5,137 nucleotides of DNA, taken from Anaerolineae bacterium. Lineage in GTDB: Bacteria; Chloroflexota; Anaerolineae; Aggregatilineales; Phototrophicaceae. A model generated the notes under the pieces. The model did not search any database and was not told where the DNA came from. It saw only the letters and a program-made list of their open reading frames with translations. Positions 1 through 5,137 of the stretch are shown one piece after another. Position numbers and translations under genes: made by a program. The stretch covers positions 1 through 5,137 of the forward strand of contig JALONY010000152.1 of the NCBI GenBank assembly GCA_025454715.1, written 5' to 3'. Within the stretch, counting starts at the first letter, position 1. Each line of letters opens with the position of its first letter.

Positions 1-651
1 GTGGCGCAATTGGGCGACCTCATCGCGGCGGAGCTCAACGTCAAGCAGGTGCAGGTCTTGGCCGGTGCCGGTGATGTGGTCAGCTACAAGCTGAACCCGC
101 TGCCCGCCGCGCTGGGCAAGAAATTGGGCAAGGACTTCCCCAAAGTCCAAAAAGCGCTGCGCGAGGGCGACGCCGCCCAAGTCCGCGCATGGGCGCAAGC
201 CTTGCTCAAGGGCGAGTCGGTGAGCCTGACGCTGGATGACGTGACCTACGAGGTCACGGCTGCCGAGTGCGAGGTGAAGCAGGCCGCCGCCGACGGTTAC
301 GCCGTGGCCGAGGACAACGGCTATCTGGCCGCCGTCGATACCCGCCTGACCGACGCCCTGCGCGCCGAGGGCTTGGCGCGTGAGGTCGTCCGGCGCGTGC
401 AGGACAGCCGCAAGAAGGCCGGCCTCGAGATTGAAGACCGCATCGTGCTGTCTTATGTCGCCAGCGGCGCATTGGCCGAGGTGATCGAAACGTACAAAGA
501 CAGCATCGCCGACGAGGTTTTGGCGGTGTCCATCACCCACGCCGAGCCGTCCGCAGACCAGTTCCGCGCCGAATTCGCCCCGCATGACGACCCGAAACAA
601 GATACCTCGGTGCGTGGGGAGCGCTTGGTGCTGGGCATCCGGCGCGCCTAA
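1..651 (+). CDS. ileS: Isoleucyl-tRNA synthetase, C-terminal part (5' end cut by window)
   Basis: This is the last 216 residues of a cytoplasmic class I aminoacyl-tRNA synthetase that charges tRNA-Ile with isoleucine using ATP. The GTG at position 1 is only an internal valine codon. The catalytic HIGH and KMSKS motifs and the editing domain lie outside the window. The visible part is the tail after the anticodon-binding helices. It contains AAELNVKQVQ (residues 9-18), the Lys-rich LGKKLGKDFPKVQKAL stretch (38-53) and the conserved LAREVVRRVQDSRKKAGLEI block (124-143), which I recognise from long IleRS proteins. There is one cysteine and no CxxC pair, so the C-terminal zinc finger of type 1 IleRS is absent. 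This points to type 2 (eukaryote-like) IleRS, a class known for low mupirocin sensitivity; that phenotype is inference here. The gene ends with TAA at 649-651 and an intrinsic terminator follows 31 bases later, so it is probably the last gene of its transcript. Confidence 0.93.
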   Translation: MAQLGDLIAAELNVKQVQVLAGAGDVVSYKLNPLPAALGKKLGKDFPKVQKALREGDAAQVRAWAQALLKGESVSLTLDDVTYEVTAAECEVKQAAADGYAVAEDNGYLAAVDTRLTDALRAEGLAREVVRRVQDSRKKAGLEIEDRIVLSYVASGALAEVIETYKDSIADEVLAVSITHAEPSADQFRAEFAPHDDPKQDTSVRGERLVLGIRRA

Positions 652-682
652 GCCGGTACTTTTTGGTCAAAGTCACCAACGC

Positions 683-717
683 AAACGGCGCAGGAACCCC
701 CTGCGCCGTTTCGTTTT
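683..717 (+). terminator. Intrinsic terminator after ileS
   Basis: A perfect 12-bp inverted repeat (683-694 with 700-711, arm AAACGGCGCAGG) encloses a 5-base loop, AACCC. It is followed by CGTTTTGTG, a short T-rich tract. The stem is GC-rich at its centre with A/T pairs at the base, the usual form of a Rho-independent terminator. Its position just after the ileS stop fits. The T-tract is short (four Ts after CG, plus the three Ts ending the stem), so termination may be incomplete. Confidence 0.85.
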
Positions 718-762
718 GTGCCGAACGCCCGACAGATTTTGTGACATCTAACTAAGCACTTT

Positions 763-791
763 TTAGCAAAACCCGTACAATGATAGATAAT
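763..791 (+). promoter_or_regulatory. Candidate sigma70-type promoter of the PucR-family gene
   Basis: TTAGCA (763-768, four of six matches to TTGACA) lies 17 bases before GATAAT (786-791, five of six matches to TATAAT). The region 720-790 is clearly AT-richer than the coding sequence around it. A second possible -10, TACAAT at 776-781, has only a poor -35 (TAAGCA at 753-758). Transcription would start near 798, leaving a leader of about 65 bases. This is a match to a consensus only; no start site is known. Confidence 0.5.
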
Positions 792-832
792 CCGACCAAA
801 ACCGCCTTCAACCGCACGACGTGGCGGGTCGG
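792..832 (+). promoter_or_regulatory. Dyad in the PucR-gene leader, possible operator or leader hairpin
   Basis: CCGACC (792-797) pairs with GGTCGG (827-832), and CGCC (803-806) pairs with GGCG (823-826). This gives an interrupted stem with a one-sided 5-base bulge and a 16-base loop. It lies directly after the proposed -10 box and before the start codon, where an autoregulatory binding site could sit. The outer arm would straddle the expected transcription start, so an operator is more likely than an RNA hairpin. GC-rich sequence produces such dyads by chance, so support is weak. Confidence 0.25.
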
Positions 833-862
833 TGCGCCGCGTCGCTGGGATGATGATACGCC

Positions 863-2506
863 ATGACCGAACCGAACTCTGTGCCGCTTCAGATGCTCTT
901 GCGCGCCGCCCTGCCCCCCGAGGCGCGGGTGGTGGCAGGCTCGACCGATGCGTCGGTCAGTTGGGCGGTGGCGTTGCGCGCCCAGCCCTCCGCCCTGACC
1001 GAGCTGTACGGCGGTGAATTGGTGCTGGTGCAGATGGACTTGCTCCGCAGCTTCGAGAGCCGCCTGACCGTGACCGAGGTCGTGATGCGCCTGATTGACG
1101 CCCGCGCCGCCGCCATCGCCATCCGCCTGAAAGAGGACATCCCGTCCTCGGCGTTGTCCGCCGCCAACCAAGCCAATATCGCGCTGGTCGTGTTGCCGTT
1201 CGATTCCAACCTCGCCCGCATCGAGCGCGAGGTCAACCGCCTGATTGCCAGCGGCGCGGCACAAATCAGCCAACGGGCGATGGAAGTCCAGCGCGAGCTG
1301 ATGCGCGCCGCCGCCGAAAACCGCGAATTGGCCAGTTTGCTGCAAAGCCTCGCCCGCGCCACCAACAAGCCGGTGGTGGTGCACGACGACGCGGGCGTCC
1401 AGACCGACATCGCCTACCCGATCGGGCGCAGGCCGTCCGGTGGGCGCGGGGTGCTGCCCGAGCCGTCCACCGTCGAGGCCTTCCAGCGCTGGCTGACCAA
1501 AGAGGCGGCCAAAGCCCAAAACAACGTCGCCATCAGCCCGCTGGGCTACACCACCGCCCTCCAAGTCGAGAAGCGCGTGGCGGGCTATTTGTCACTGGTC
1601 ACCAATGGCCCACTCGAGGAGTTCGACCGCTTGGTGCTGACCTATGGCGCGGAGGTGTGCGCGGTGCAATTGGCCAAGACCCGCGCCATCGCCACCGCCG
1701 TCGAGCAGACCCGCGGCGACTGGGTGCAGATGTGGCTGTCGGGCACGTCCGCCGAGGACGACATGCTGACCGCCCGCGCCCAACAATCCGGCTTCGACCC
1801 CGACAGCTTGTACGTCGTGACCGCCTTCCGCGCCGTGACGACCGCGGGCGCGCCCCTGCCGCAAGAGTCGCTGGTCTCGTTCGTCCGCGACGACCTGACC
1901 CGCCGCCAAGCCAGCTTCGCGCTGGGGCAATACGTCGATTTGATCGTGTTGCTCTACCCGCTGGACATGCCGCAATCGTTGCCCCGCGCCCGCCAGCAAA
2001 TCGAGTATTTGCGCCAGCAGCTTCAGGTACGCGCCCCGGGTGGGGCGGTCACGGCGGGCTTGAGCAGGCCGGTGCAAGGTTTGGGCGCACTGCGCGAGGC
2101 TTACCGCGAGGCCAAGGACGCCCTGACCATCGCCCAACAACTGGGCGACCACGACCGCGCCACCTATTATGGCGACCTGAAGCTATTCCAACTGCTGTTG
2201 GCCGTCAAAGACCGCAACCTGTCGCATTTGCGGCGCTTTTATGAAGAGGCGCTGTTGCCGTTGGTCGAGCATGACGACCGCAAGCAAGGCGACCTGATCC
2301 GCACGCTGGCCGGTTTTTTCGAGGCCAACGGCAACCTCGCCAAGGCCGCCGCCGACCTCGACGTGCACCGCAACACGCTGGTTTACCGGCTGGAGCGCAT
2401 CGCCGAGCTGACCGGCCTCGACCTGAACGACCCCGAAAACCGCCTGATTTTGCACCTCGCGCTCAAAGTCCAGCGCGTGATGGCCACCTTGCACGGCGGC
2501 AGCTAA
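863..2506 (+). CDS. PucR-family transcriptional regulator
   Basis: A complete 547-residue cytoplasmic DNA-binding regulator. Residues from about 10 to 125 resemble the PucR N-terminal ligand-sensing domain, including the GGELVLVQMDLL segment near residue 50. A helical linker follows (about 130-165). A middle region of about 280-440 resembles the CdaR/PucR GGDEF-like domain. The C-terminus, 478-538, is the PucR/CdaR helix-turn-helix: FFEANGNLAKAAADLDVHRN followed by TLVYRLERI, then DLNDPENRLILHLAL. Length and domain order are normal for the family. The ATG at 863 is the first possible start because a TGA at 854-856 closes the frame; GTG 881 and ATG 893 are weaker alternatives. A GGGA lies 12 bases upstream, a long spacing for a Shine-Dalgarno site. 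Known relatives sense small metabolites and control purine, sugar-acid or amino-acid catabolism. No such operon is in view, so the ligand and targets are unknown. The gene is preceded by the ileS terminator and converges on the next gene with a 4-base overlap. Confidence 0.9.
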   Translation: MTEPNSVPLQMLLRAALPPEARVVAGSTDASVSWAVALRAQPSALTELYGGELVLVQMDLLRSFESRLTVTEVVMRLIDARAAAIAIRLKEDIPSSALSAANQANIALVVLPFDSNLARIEREVNRLIASGAAQISQRAMEVQRELMRAAAENRELASLLQSLARATNKPVVVHDDAGVQTDIAYPIGRRPSGGRGVLPEPSTVEAFQRWLTKEAAKAQNNVAISPLGYTTALQVEKRVAGYLSLVTNGPLEEFDRLVLTYGAEVCAVQLAKTRAIATAVEQTRGDWVQMWLSGTSAEDDMLTARAQQSGFDPDSLYVVTAFRAVTTAGAPLPQESLVSFVRDDLTRRQASFALGQYVDLIVLLYPLDMPQSLPRARQQIEYLRQQLQVRAPGGAVTAGLSRPVQGLGALREAYREAKDALTIAQQLGDHDRATYYGDLKLFQLLLAVKDRNLSHLRRFYEEALLPLVEHDDRKQGDLIRTLAGFFEANGNLAKAAADLDVHRNTLVYRLERIAELTGLDLNDPENRLILHLALKVQRVMATLHGGS

Positions 2507-4341
2507 CCCAAGCGCGCCTCGACCGTCACGCCCGCGTCGCCCAGTGCGCGCTGGAGCGCCTCCCACTGGTCGGCGCGCACGATGGCGTCGGTCGGCCCCA
2601 AGCGCGCCCCCAAGTAGCGCCGCAGGTTCGGCTCCTTGACGATGGCGTCCAGCGCCTCGACGCTGTTGGTGCGTAGCACAATCAGCCGCTCCAGCACCAC
2701 GCTGGTCTGCGCGCCGCCGCGCCAATTGCCCAATACGCTGGCGACGTATTGCGGCAACGCCTTTGCGCCGGTCACGCGCTTCAAAAACGCCTCGATTTGG
2801 TCGGTCTGGATGCCCTGCCCCGCCCCGCGCTGAATCCCGTCACCATCGACGCGATAGACATACGGCTCGGACGGGCTGGCGGGCGGCTTGCCCCACGACG
2901 TGAAGCGCGCCAATTGGAAGCGCTCGAAGCGCGAATAGCCGCGCCCGACGCGCAACGTGCCGTCGTTGTCGAGGGTCGGGCGCTCGTCCGGCTCGGCGCG
3001 GCTGGGGTATTCTTCACCGCTGATGAACGCCCGCCCATAAGCGTTGAGCTGTACCGCGCCATCGCCCACCGTCATCAAGCCCAGCCAGTGCAACGGCCCC
3101 GTCAGGTAAAACTCCACCAGCGCGCCGTCCACCGCGTCCCAATTCTCCACCCCGCGCAAATAGCCGCCGTCCGCGCCGCGCACGTACCAGCCGTCGAACT
3201 CGGCGCGCTGAAAGGCCGGGTTCTCCCCAAAGACGTGCACGACGAACGCATCGACCGACCACGGCGCATCCAGCGGGACGCTCTCGTGAATCAGGCGCAA
3301 CATCTCGCGGCGCGCCTCGTCGGGCAGGCCGGTATAGCCGTTCTCGTCCAACGTGAGGTTGGGGACGTGCGCGAGGTCGATGTAATCGGTCGAGCGCACC
3401 CACGCCTCGGCCAATTGCTGAAGCTGCGCCGCCCGTGGCGACTCCAGCCAGCGGCGCGCCTCGGCACGCTTGCAAAAGGCGCGCCCGTCATAAAACTCGA
3501 CCATGCCCGCCGTCACGCCCAACAGCAAGGCGAAATCGAGCCGCCCGCCGTCTTTCACGATCAAATGCGGCATCAGTTGCTTGCGCGCCGCGTCGTCGAG
3601 GCGGATGCTATACGGCACGGCCTCGGCACGCGCCTCGCTGACCTGCAAAAACGCCAACAGGGTCGTGAAGTCATCGACCAGCGACGTATCGGCGGGGCGG
3701 GCGTTGGCGATGCCGTTCAGGCGCGACAAGCGCACCGCGTCGGTCTGCGGGTCGGGGGCGGGCGGCGCGGGCGGCTCCGCCGATGGCACGGGCGCGGGGG
3801 CAACGTCGGCCTCGCCGTCGTCATCGCCCTCGAGGACGATTTCGTCTTGCTTGCCCATCTCGGCCTCCAGCACATCGCGGCTGTAGCTGGTCTTGTGGAT
3901 GGGCAGCAACGCGGCGAGGTCGTCGGGGATGTAGGCGGTGTTGACCAGCGCCCCGCCCGGCCCCGGGAGGTTGGTGAACCCGACCAAGCCCCAATAATAC
4001 AGCGCCTCGGCGGTGGTGGCCGGTTTTTCGTGCGGTTTCTCGCGCTCGATGCCGCCCGGGCCGAGGCGGCGCACCGCCCCGTTCATGGCCGAGAAAATAG
4101 CGGCGGACATCTGGTTGCGGTTGGGCGGCTTGGCCTGCGACAAGCTCTGGATGACGCCACGCGCCTTCAGGTCGAGGCCGTCATACACTGCCTCGAGGCG
4201 GCGCGGGTCGAGCATGGCGATCAACAGCGCGTTGATGATGTCGTCGTCGGTGCTGCGCTTGGTGGTCTTGACGCCCCAGCGTTGCGCCAAAACGGGCAAA
4301 ATCTCGCGGTGCTCTCGCAGCAAGTGGTCAAGGTTGGGCAT
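2503..4341 (-). CDS. Helicase-associated (XPB/Ssl2-like C-terminal) domain protein, no helicase motor
   Basis: About 612 residues from ATG at 4341; an in-frame TTG at 4359 would give 618. I prefer the ATG, because its upstream context (GGATGATGCGCCG) closely mirrors that of the PucR-family gene and no ribosome-binding site precedes the TTG. In 618-residue numbering, the N-terminal helical part has NLDHLLREHREILPVLAQRW (9-28). An acidic and proline-rich linker (about 174-206) separates it from the rest. A WLESPRAAQLQQLAEAWVRS segment (304-323) and the C-terminal 467-615 region are typical of XPB/Ssl2-like helicase-associated proteins. That region includes QIEAFLKRVTGAKALPQYVA and later LRRYLGARLGPTDAIV. 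I see no Walker A or DEAH motif, so it is not itself a helicase. It may bind nucleic acid or a helicase partner, but its function is unknown. It appears monocistronic, driven from the TATAAT box at 4383-4388, and its TAG stop overlaps the TAA of the convergent regulator. Confidence 0.8.
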   Translation of the reverse strand: MPNLDHLLREHREILPVLAQRWGVKTTKRSTDDDIINALLIAMLDPRRLEAVYDGLDLKARGVIQSLSQAKPPNRNQMSAAIFSAMNGAVRRLGPGGIEREKPHEKPATTAEALYYWGLVGFTNLPGPGGALVNTAYIPDDLAALLPIHKTSYSRDVLEAEMGKQDEIVLEGDDDGEADVAPAPVPSAEPPAPPAPDPQTDAVRLSRLNGIANARPADTSLVDDFTTLLAFLQVSEARAEAVPYSIRLDDAARKQLMPHLIVKDGGRLDFALLLGVTAGMVEFYDGRAFCKRAEARRWLESPRAAQLQQLAEAWVRSTDYIDLAHVPNLTLDENGYTGLPDEARREMLRLIHESVPLDAPWSVDAFVVHVFGENPAFQRAEFDGWYVRGADGGYLRGVENWDAVDGALVEFYLTGPLHWLGLMTVGDGAVQLNAYGRAFISGEEYPSRAEPDERPTLDNDGTLRVGRGYSRFERFQLARFTSWGKPPASPSEPYVYRVDGDGIQRGAGQGIQTDQIEAFLKRVTGAKALPQYVASVLGNWRGGAQTSVVLERLIVLRTNSVEALDAIVKEPNLRRYLGARLGPTDAIVRADQWEALQRALGDAGVTVEARLG

Positions 4342-4382
4342 CGGCGCATCATCCAGCAAGGTGAGGGGGCTACTATCCCCCC

Positions 4383-4388
4383 ATTATA
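4383..4388 (-). promoter_or_regulatory. Perfect -10 box (TATAAT) of the helicase-associated gene
   Basis: Read on the minus strand, 4388-4383 is TATAAT, a perfect -10 hexamer in otherwise very GC-rich sequence. Transcription would begin near 4376, about 35 bases before the preferred ATG and 17 before the TTG alternative. The 17-base-spaced -35 position (4411-4406) reads GCGCCC and does not match the consensus. The upstream bases do not form an extended TGn -10. Five Gs and six Cs (4365-4369, 4377-4382) flank the expected start and could form a small hairpin in DNA. Confidence 0.55.
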
Positions 4389-4405
4389 GCGCACAACCGT
4401 GCGGG

Positions 4406-4426
4406 GGGCGCGGGGTGGCCGCGCCC
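4406..4426. repeat. Degenerate palindrome at the edge of the repeat cluster
   Basis: GGGCGCGG (4406-4413) pairs with CCGCGCCC (4419-4426) around a 5-base loop, GGTGG. Size and composition resemble the downstream GTAG modules, but no GTAG or CTAC flanks it and the loop is longer. It is either a decayed module or an unrelated GC-rich dyad. It covers the -35 position of the neighbouring minus-strand promoter. Confidence 0.45.
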
Positions 4427-4443
4427 GCCCAACGCACCAAACC

Positions 4444-4452
4444 GGACAACGC
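4444..4452 (-). repeat. Truncated arm of a repeat module
   Basis: GGACAACGC at 4444-4452 is identical to the left arm of the next module at 4459-4467, offset by 15 bases. The second arm and the CTAC end are missing. It looks like a partial copy left by slippage or an incomplete duplication. Confidence 0.5.
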
Positions 4453-4458
4453 GGGCAC

Positions 4459-4482
4459 GGACAACGCAGGCGTTGTCCCTAC
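4459..4482 (-). repeat. GTAG-type palindromic module 1 (REP-like, inverted)
   Basis: A perfect 9-bp stem (GGACAACGC at 4459-4467, GCGTTGTCC at 4470-4478) with a 2-base centre AG is followed by CTAC at 4479-4482. On the minus strand it reads GTAG and then a 20-bp palindrome. This is the architecture of GTAG-class REP elements, which carry a conserved tetranucleotide 5' of the hairpin. It faces module 2 across a 25-base linker (4483-4507) and so forms an inverted pair, as in BIME/REPIN units. Confidence 0.75.
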
Positions 4483-4507
4483 GACACAAAAACCGCCCAA
4501 CATCATA

Positions 4508-4531
4508 GTAGGGACGCGGCCTGCCGCGTCC
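4508..4531 (+). repeat. GTAG-type palindromic module 2 (REP-like)
   Basis: GTAG at 4508-4511 is followed by a perfect 9-bp stem (GGACGCGGC at 4512-4520, GCCGCGTCC at 4523-4531) with centre CT. It has the same overall length and the same CCTGC core as the reverse of module 1 but a different arm sequence. It is the right partner of the first inverted pair. Confidence 0.75.
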
Positions 4532-4542
4532 GCCCCTCCAAC

Positions 4543-4566
4543 GGACAACGCAGGCGTTGTCCCTAC
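4543..4566 (-). repeat. GTAG-type palindromic module 3 (copy of module 1)
   Basis: The 24 bases are identical to module 1 (stem 4543-4551 with 4554-4562, CTAC at 4563-4566), 84 bases further on. It faces module 4 across another 25-base linker (4567-4591), which differs from the first linker at three positions. Confidence 0.75.
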
Positions 4567-4591
4567 GGCACAAAAACCGCCCGACATCATC

Positions 4592-4615
4592 GTAGGGGTG
4601 CGGCCTGCTGCGCCC
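4592..4615 (+). repeat. GTAG-type palindromic module 4 (diverged copy of module 2)
   Basis: GTAG at 4592-4595 is followed by arms GGGTGCGGC (4596-4604) and GCTGCGCCC (4607-4615) with centre CT. Four bases differ from module 2. One pair of changes is compensatory: A-T (4514/4529) becomes G-C (4598/4613). The other two give G-T wobble pairs (4599/4612 and 4602/4609). Pairing of the plus strand is therefore kept at all nine positions. Confidence 0.75.
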
Positions 4616-4643
4616 GCCGTTCTGGTTCTGCACCCCACCCGCC

Positions 4644-4667
4644 GTAGGGGCGCGTCGCGACGCGCCC
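4644..4667 (+). repeat. GTAG-type palindromic module 5 (loop-free palindrome)
   Basis: GTAG at 4644-4647 is followed by a perfect 20-bp palindrome (arm GGGCGCGTCG at 4648-4657). It keeps the 24-base length and the GTAGGGGC start of its neighbours but has a different core and no unpaired centre. It lies 28 bases after module 4 and has no inverted partner to its right. Confidence 0.7.
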
Positions 4668-4789
4668 TCAAAATCAACGCCAGCTGAGGGGCTGCACTGC
4701 ATGAAGCCGTTTTCGTTTCTATGGTGTGGGGCGGATGGCCGGTGGCTACCCGCTTCCCCTTTTTGCGAAATACCTAACCTGAAATCATT
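4668..4789. other. Gene-free stretch between the repeat cluster and the low-GC gene
   Basis: I see no gene, RNA or convincing terminator here. Composition falls from GC-rich to AT-rich around 4761-4790. The minus-strand gene to the right ends at 4790 without a recognisable T-tract hairpin after it. Together with the repeats, the gene-free interval runs from about 4360 to 4789. Confidence 0.6.
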
Positions 4790-5137
4790 CTAATCTTCCT
4801 CATCAATGCTAAGACCTAATGATGAGTAAATGTCATCAATCGTTGCCGGTTGAAGCGCCCACCGATAAGCTGGATGGACCTCCCAGTCAAAACCAAAATC
4901 GACAAAACTTGAGTTTAAGTATCTATTCTCCTCAAAGTATTTCCTGACAATGCCGTCAGGCATATTTTTCCGTGCTGTCAGAAAGTTAATTTTATACATA
5001 AATGCAGCAATTCGGCTACGATCTGCTATCTTACCATCAGCAAAGCGAAGGTGGTGAGAAGAAAGAATATTATCAACTTTCTCCAACAATCTCTCCGTAG
5101 AATAGACATATCCTGCTCGACCTGAACGCTCTCTGGC
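4790..5137 (-). CDS. Hypothetical protein, C-terminal part of a low-GC gene (5' end cut by window)
   Basis: The frame is open from the right window edge to TAG at 4790-4792, giving 115 visible residues. A TTG at 5089 could be read as a start. However, the frame continues upstream with ordinary residues (GRAGYVYSTERLLEKVDN), so the true start is probably outside. I do not recognise the gene firmly. It contains RIAAFMYKINFL, a KYFEENRYLNSSFVDFGFDW stretch and WEVHPAYRWAL. A short aliphatic 'inflated' helix, a Tyr/Phe-rich segment and a final HPA(Y/F)..AL motif recall the C-terminal winged-helix tail of some P-loop ATPases, such as the Sll1717-type family. This is a weak resemblance and the nucleotide-binding part would be outside the window. 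GC is about 42% by hand count, against 63-73% in sampled lines of the other genes, which suggests horizontal transfer. Confidence 0.7.
   Translation of the reverse strand, partial: ARERSGRAGYVYSTERLLEKVDNILSSHHLRFADGKIADRSRIAAFMYKINFLTARKNMPDGIVRKYFEENRYLNSSFVDFGFDWEVHPAYRWALQPATIDDIYSSLGLSIDEED

Larger units (their letters stand above)
4457..4618. repeat. Tandem duplication of an inverted module pair, 84-bp period
   Basis: 4457-4534 and 4541-4618 align without gaps over 78 bases with 7 mismatches (71 of 78 identical). Each copy holds an inverted module, a 25-base linker containing CACAAAAACCGCCC, and a direct module. Three mismatches are in the linker and four in the arms of the right module. 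The left module and the GTAG/CTAC ends are unchanged. No open reading frame through the region looks like a real protein. Confidence 0.85.

Noticed and set aside
1..3. GTG as the start codon of the first gene
   Set aside because: The frame is open at the window edge and the protein begins in the middle of the C-terminal region of isoleucyl-tRNA synthetase.
734..749. Short dyad AGAT...ATCT upstream of the promoter
   Set aside because: Only four bases per arm in AT-rich sequence; expected by chance.
752..1564. 270-residue minus-strand open frame over the start of the PucR-family gene
   Set aside because: Low-complexity Gly/Gln/His/Arg translation overlapping a clear PucR sensor domain on the plus strand. 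It also runs into the regulator's promoter region.
2749..4389. 546-residue open frame on the plus strand, antisense to the helicase-associated gene
   Set aside because: It is rich in Arg, Ala, Gly and His with no recognisable motif, which is typical of the antisense frame of a high-GC gene. The minus-strand frame over the same bases encodes a recognisable domain.
4400..4670. CRISPR array
   Set aside because: The spacings are irregular (11, 25 and 28 bases), the modules alternate in orientation, the linkers are near-identical rather than unique, and no cas gene is present.
4373..4702. Open frames on both strands through the palindromic repeats
   Set aside because: They exist because GC-rich repeats lack stop codons. 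Their translations simply repeat the 84-bp unit and show no domain.
4726..4765. Plus-strand terminator-like GGGG...CCCC followed by five Ts
   Set aside because: The stem is interrupted and pairs poorly, and no plus-strand gene ends upstream. The low-GC gene lies on the other strand, so the T-tract is on the wrong side for it.

Overview
The window is a high-GC bacterial chromosome segment that changes abruptly near its right end. By hand count, two sampled 60-base lines inside the main genes are 63% and 73% GC, while 4801-5137 is about 42%. I suspect a Chloroflexota (Anaerolineae-like) genome. This rests on a type 2 isoleucyl-tRNA synthetase without a C-terminal zinc finger, a PucR-family regulator, a stand-alone XPB/Ssl2-like helicase-associated protein, and short palindromic repeats that begin with GTAG. 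Each of these also occurs elsewhere (for example in Actinomycetota), so the taxon is an inference of moderate strength.

Layout: 1-651 (+) is the 3' end of ileS, followed by a strong intrinsic terminator (683-717). A short leader with a candidate sigma70-type promoter (763-791) and a dyad (792-832) precedes a complete 547-aa PucR-family transcriptional regulator (863-2506, +). It converges on, and overlaps by 4 bases, a roughly 612-aa helicase-associated-domain protein on the minus strand (2503-4341; alternative start at 4359). That gene has a perfect TATAAT -10 box upstream at 4383-4388. From 4400 to 4670 there is no gene. The stretch holds a cluster of GTAG-plus-20-bp-palindrome modules, including two inverted pairs that form a tandem duplication with an 84-bp period. 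4668-4789 has no feature I recognise. 4790-5137 (-) is the 3' part of an AT-richer, probably horizontally acquired gene that runs off the window.

No shared pathway links these genes. ileS is housekeeping and is isolated by its terminator. The PucR regulator is a lone regulator with no purine-catabolism or other target operon beside it here. The most interesting material is the repeat cluster. Five modules keep an invariant 24-bp architecture (GTAG + 20-bp palindrome) while the arm sequence changes. Between the duplicated copies, all four substitutions in the arms keep base pairing when the GTAG-bearing strand is folded. That resembles REP/REPIN-type elements mobilised by RAYT (TnpA-REP) transposases, and the cluster sits close to the boundary of the low-GC segment.
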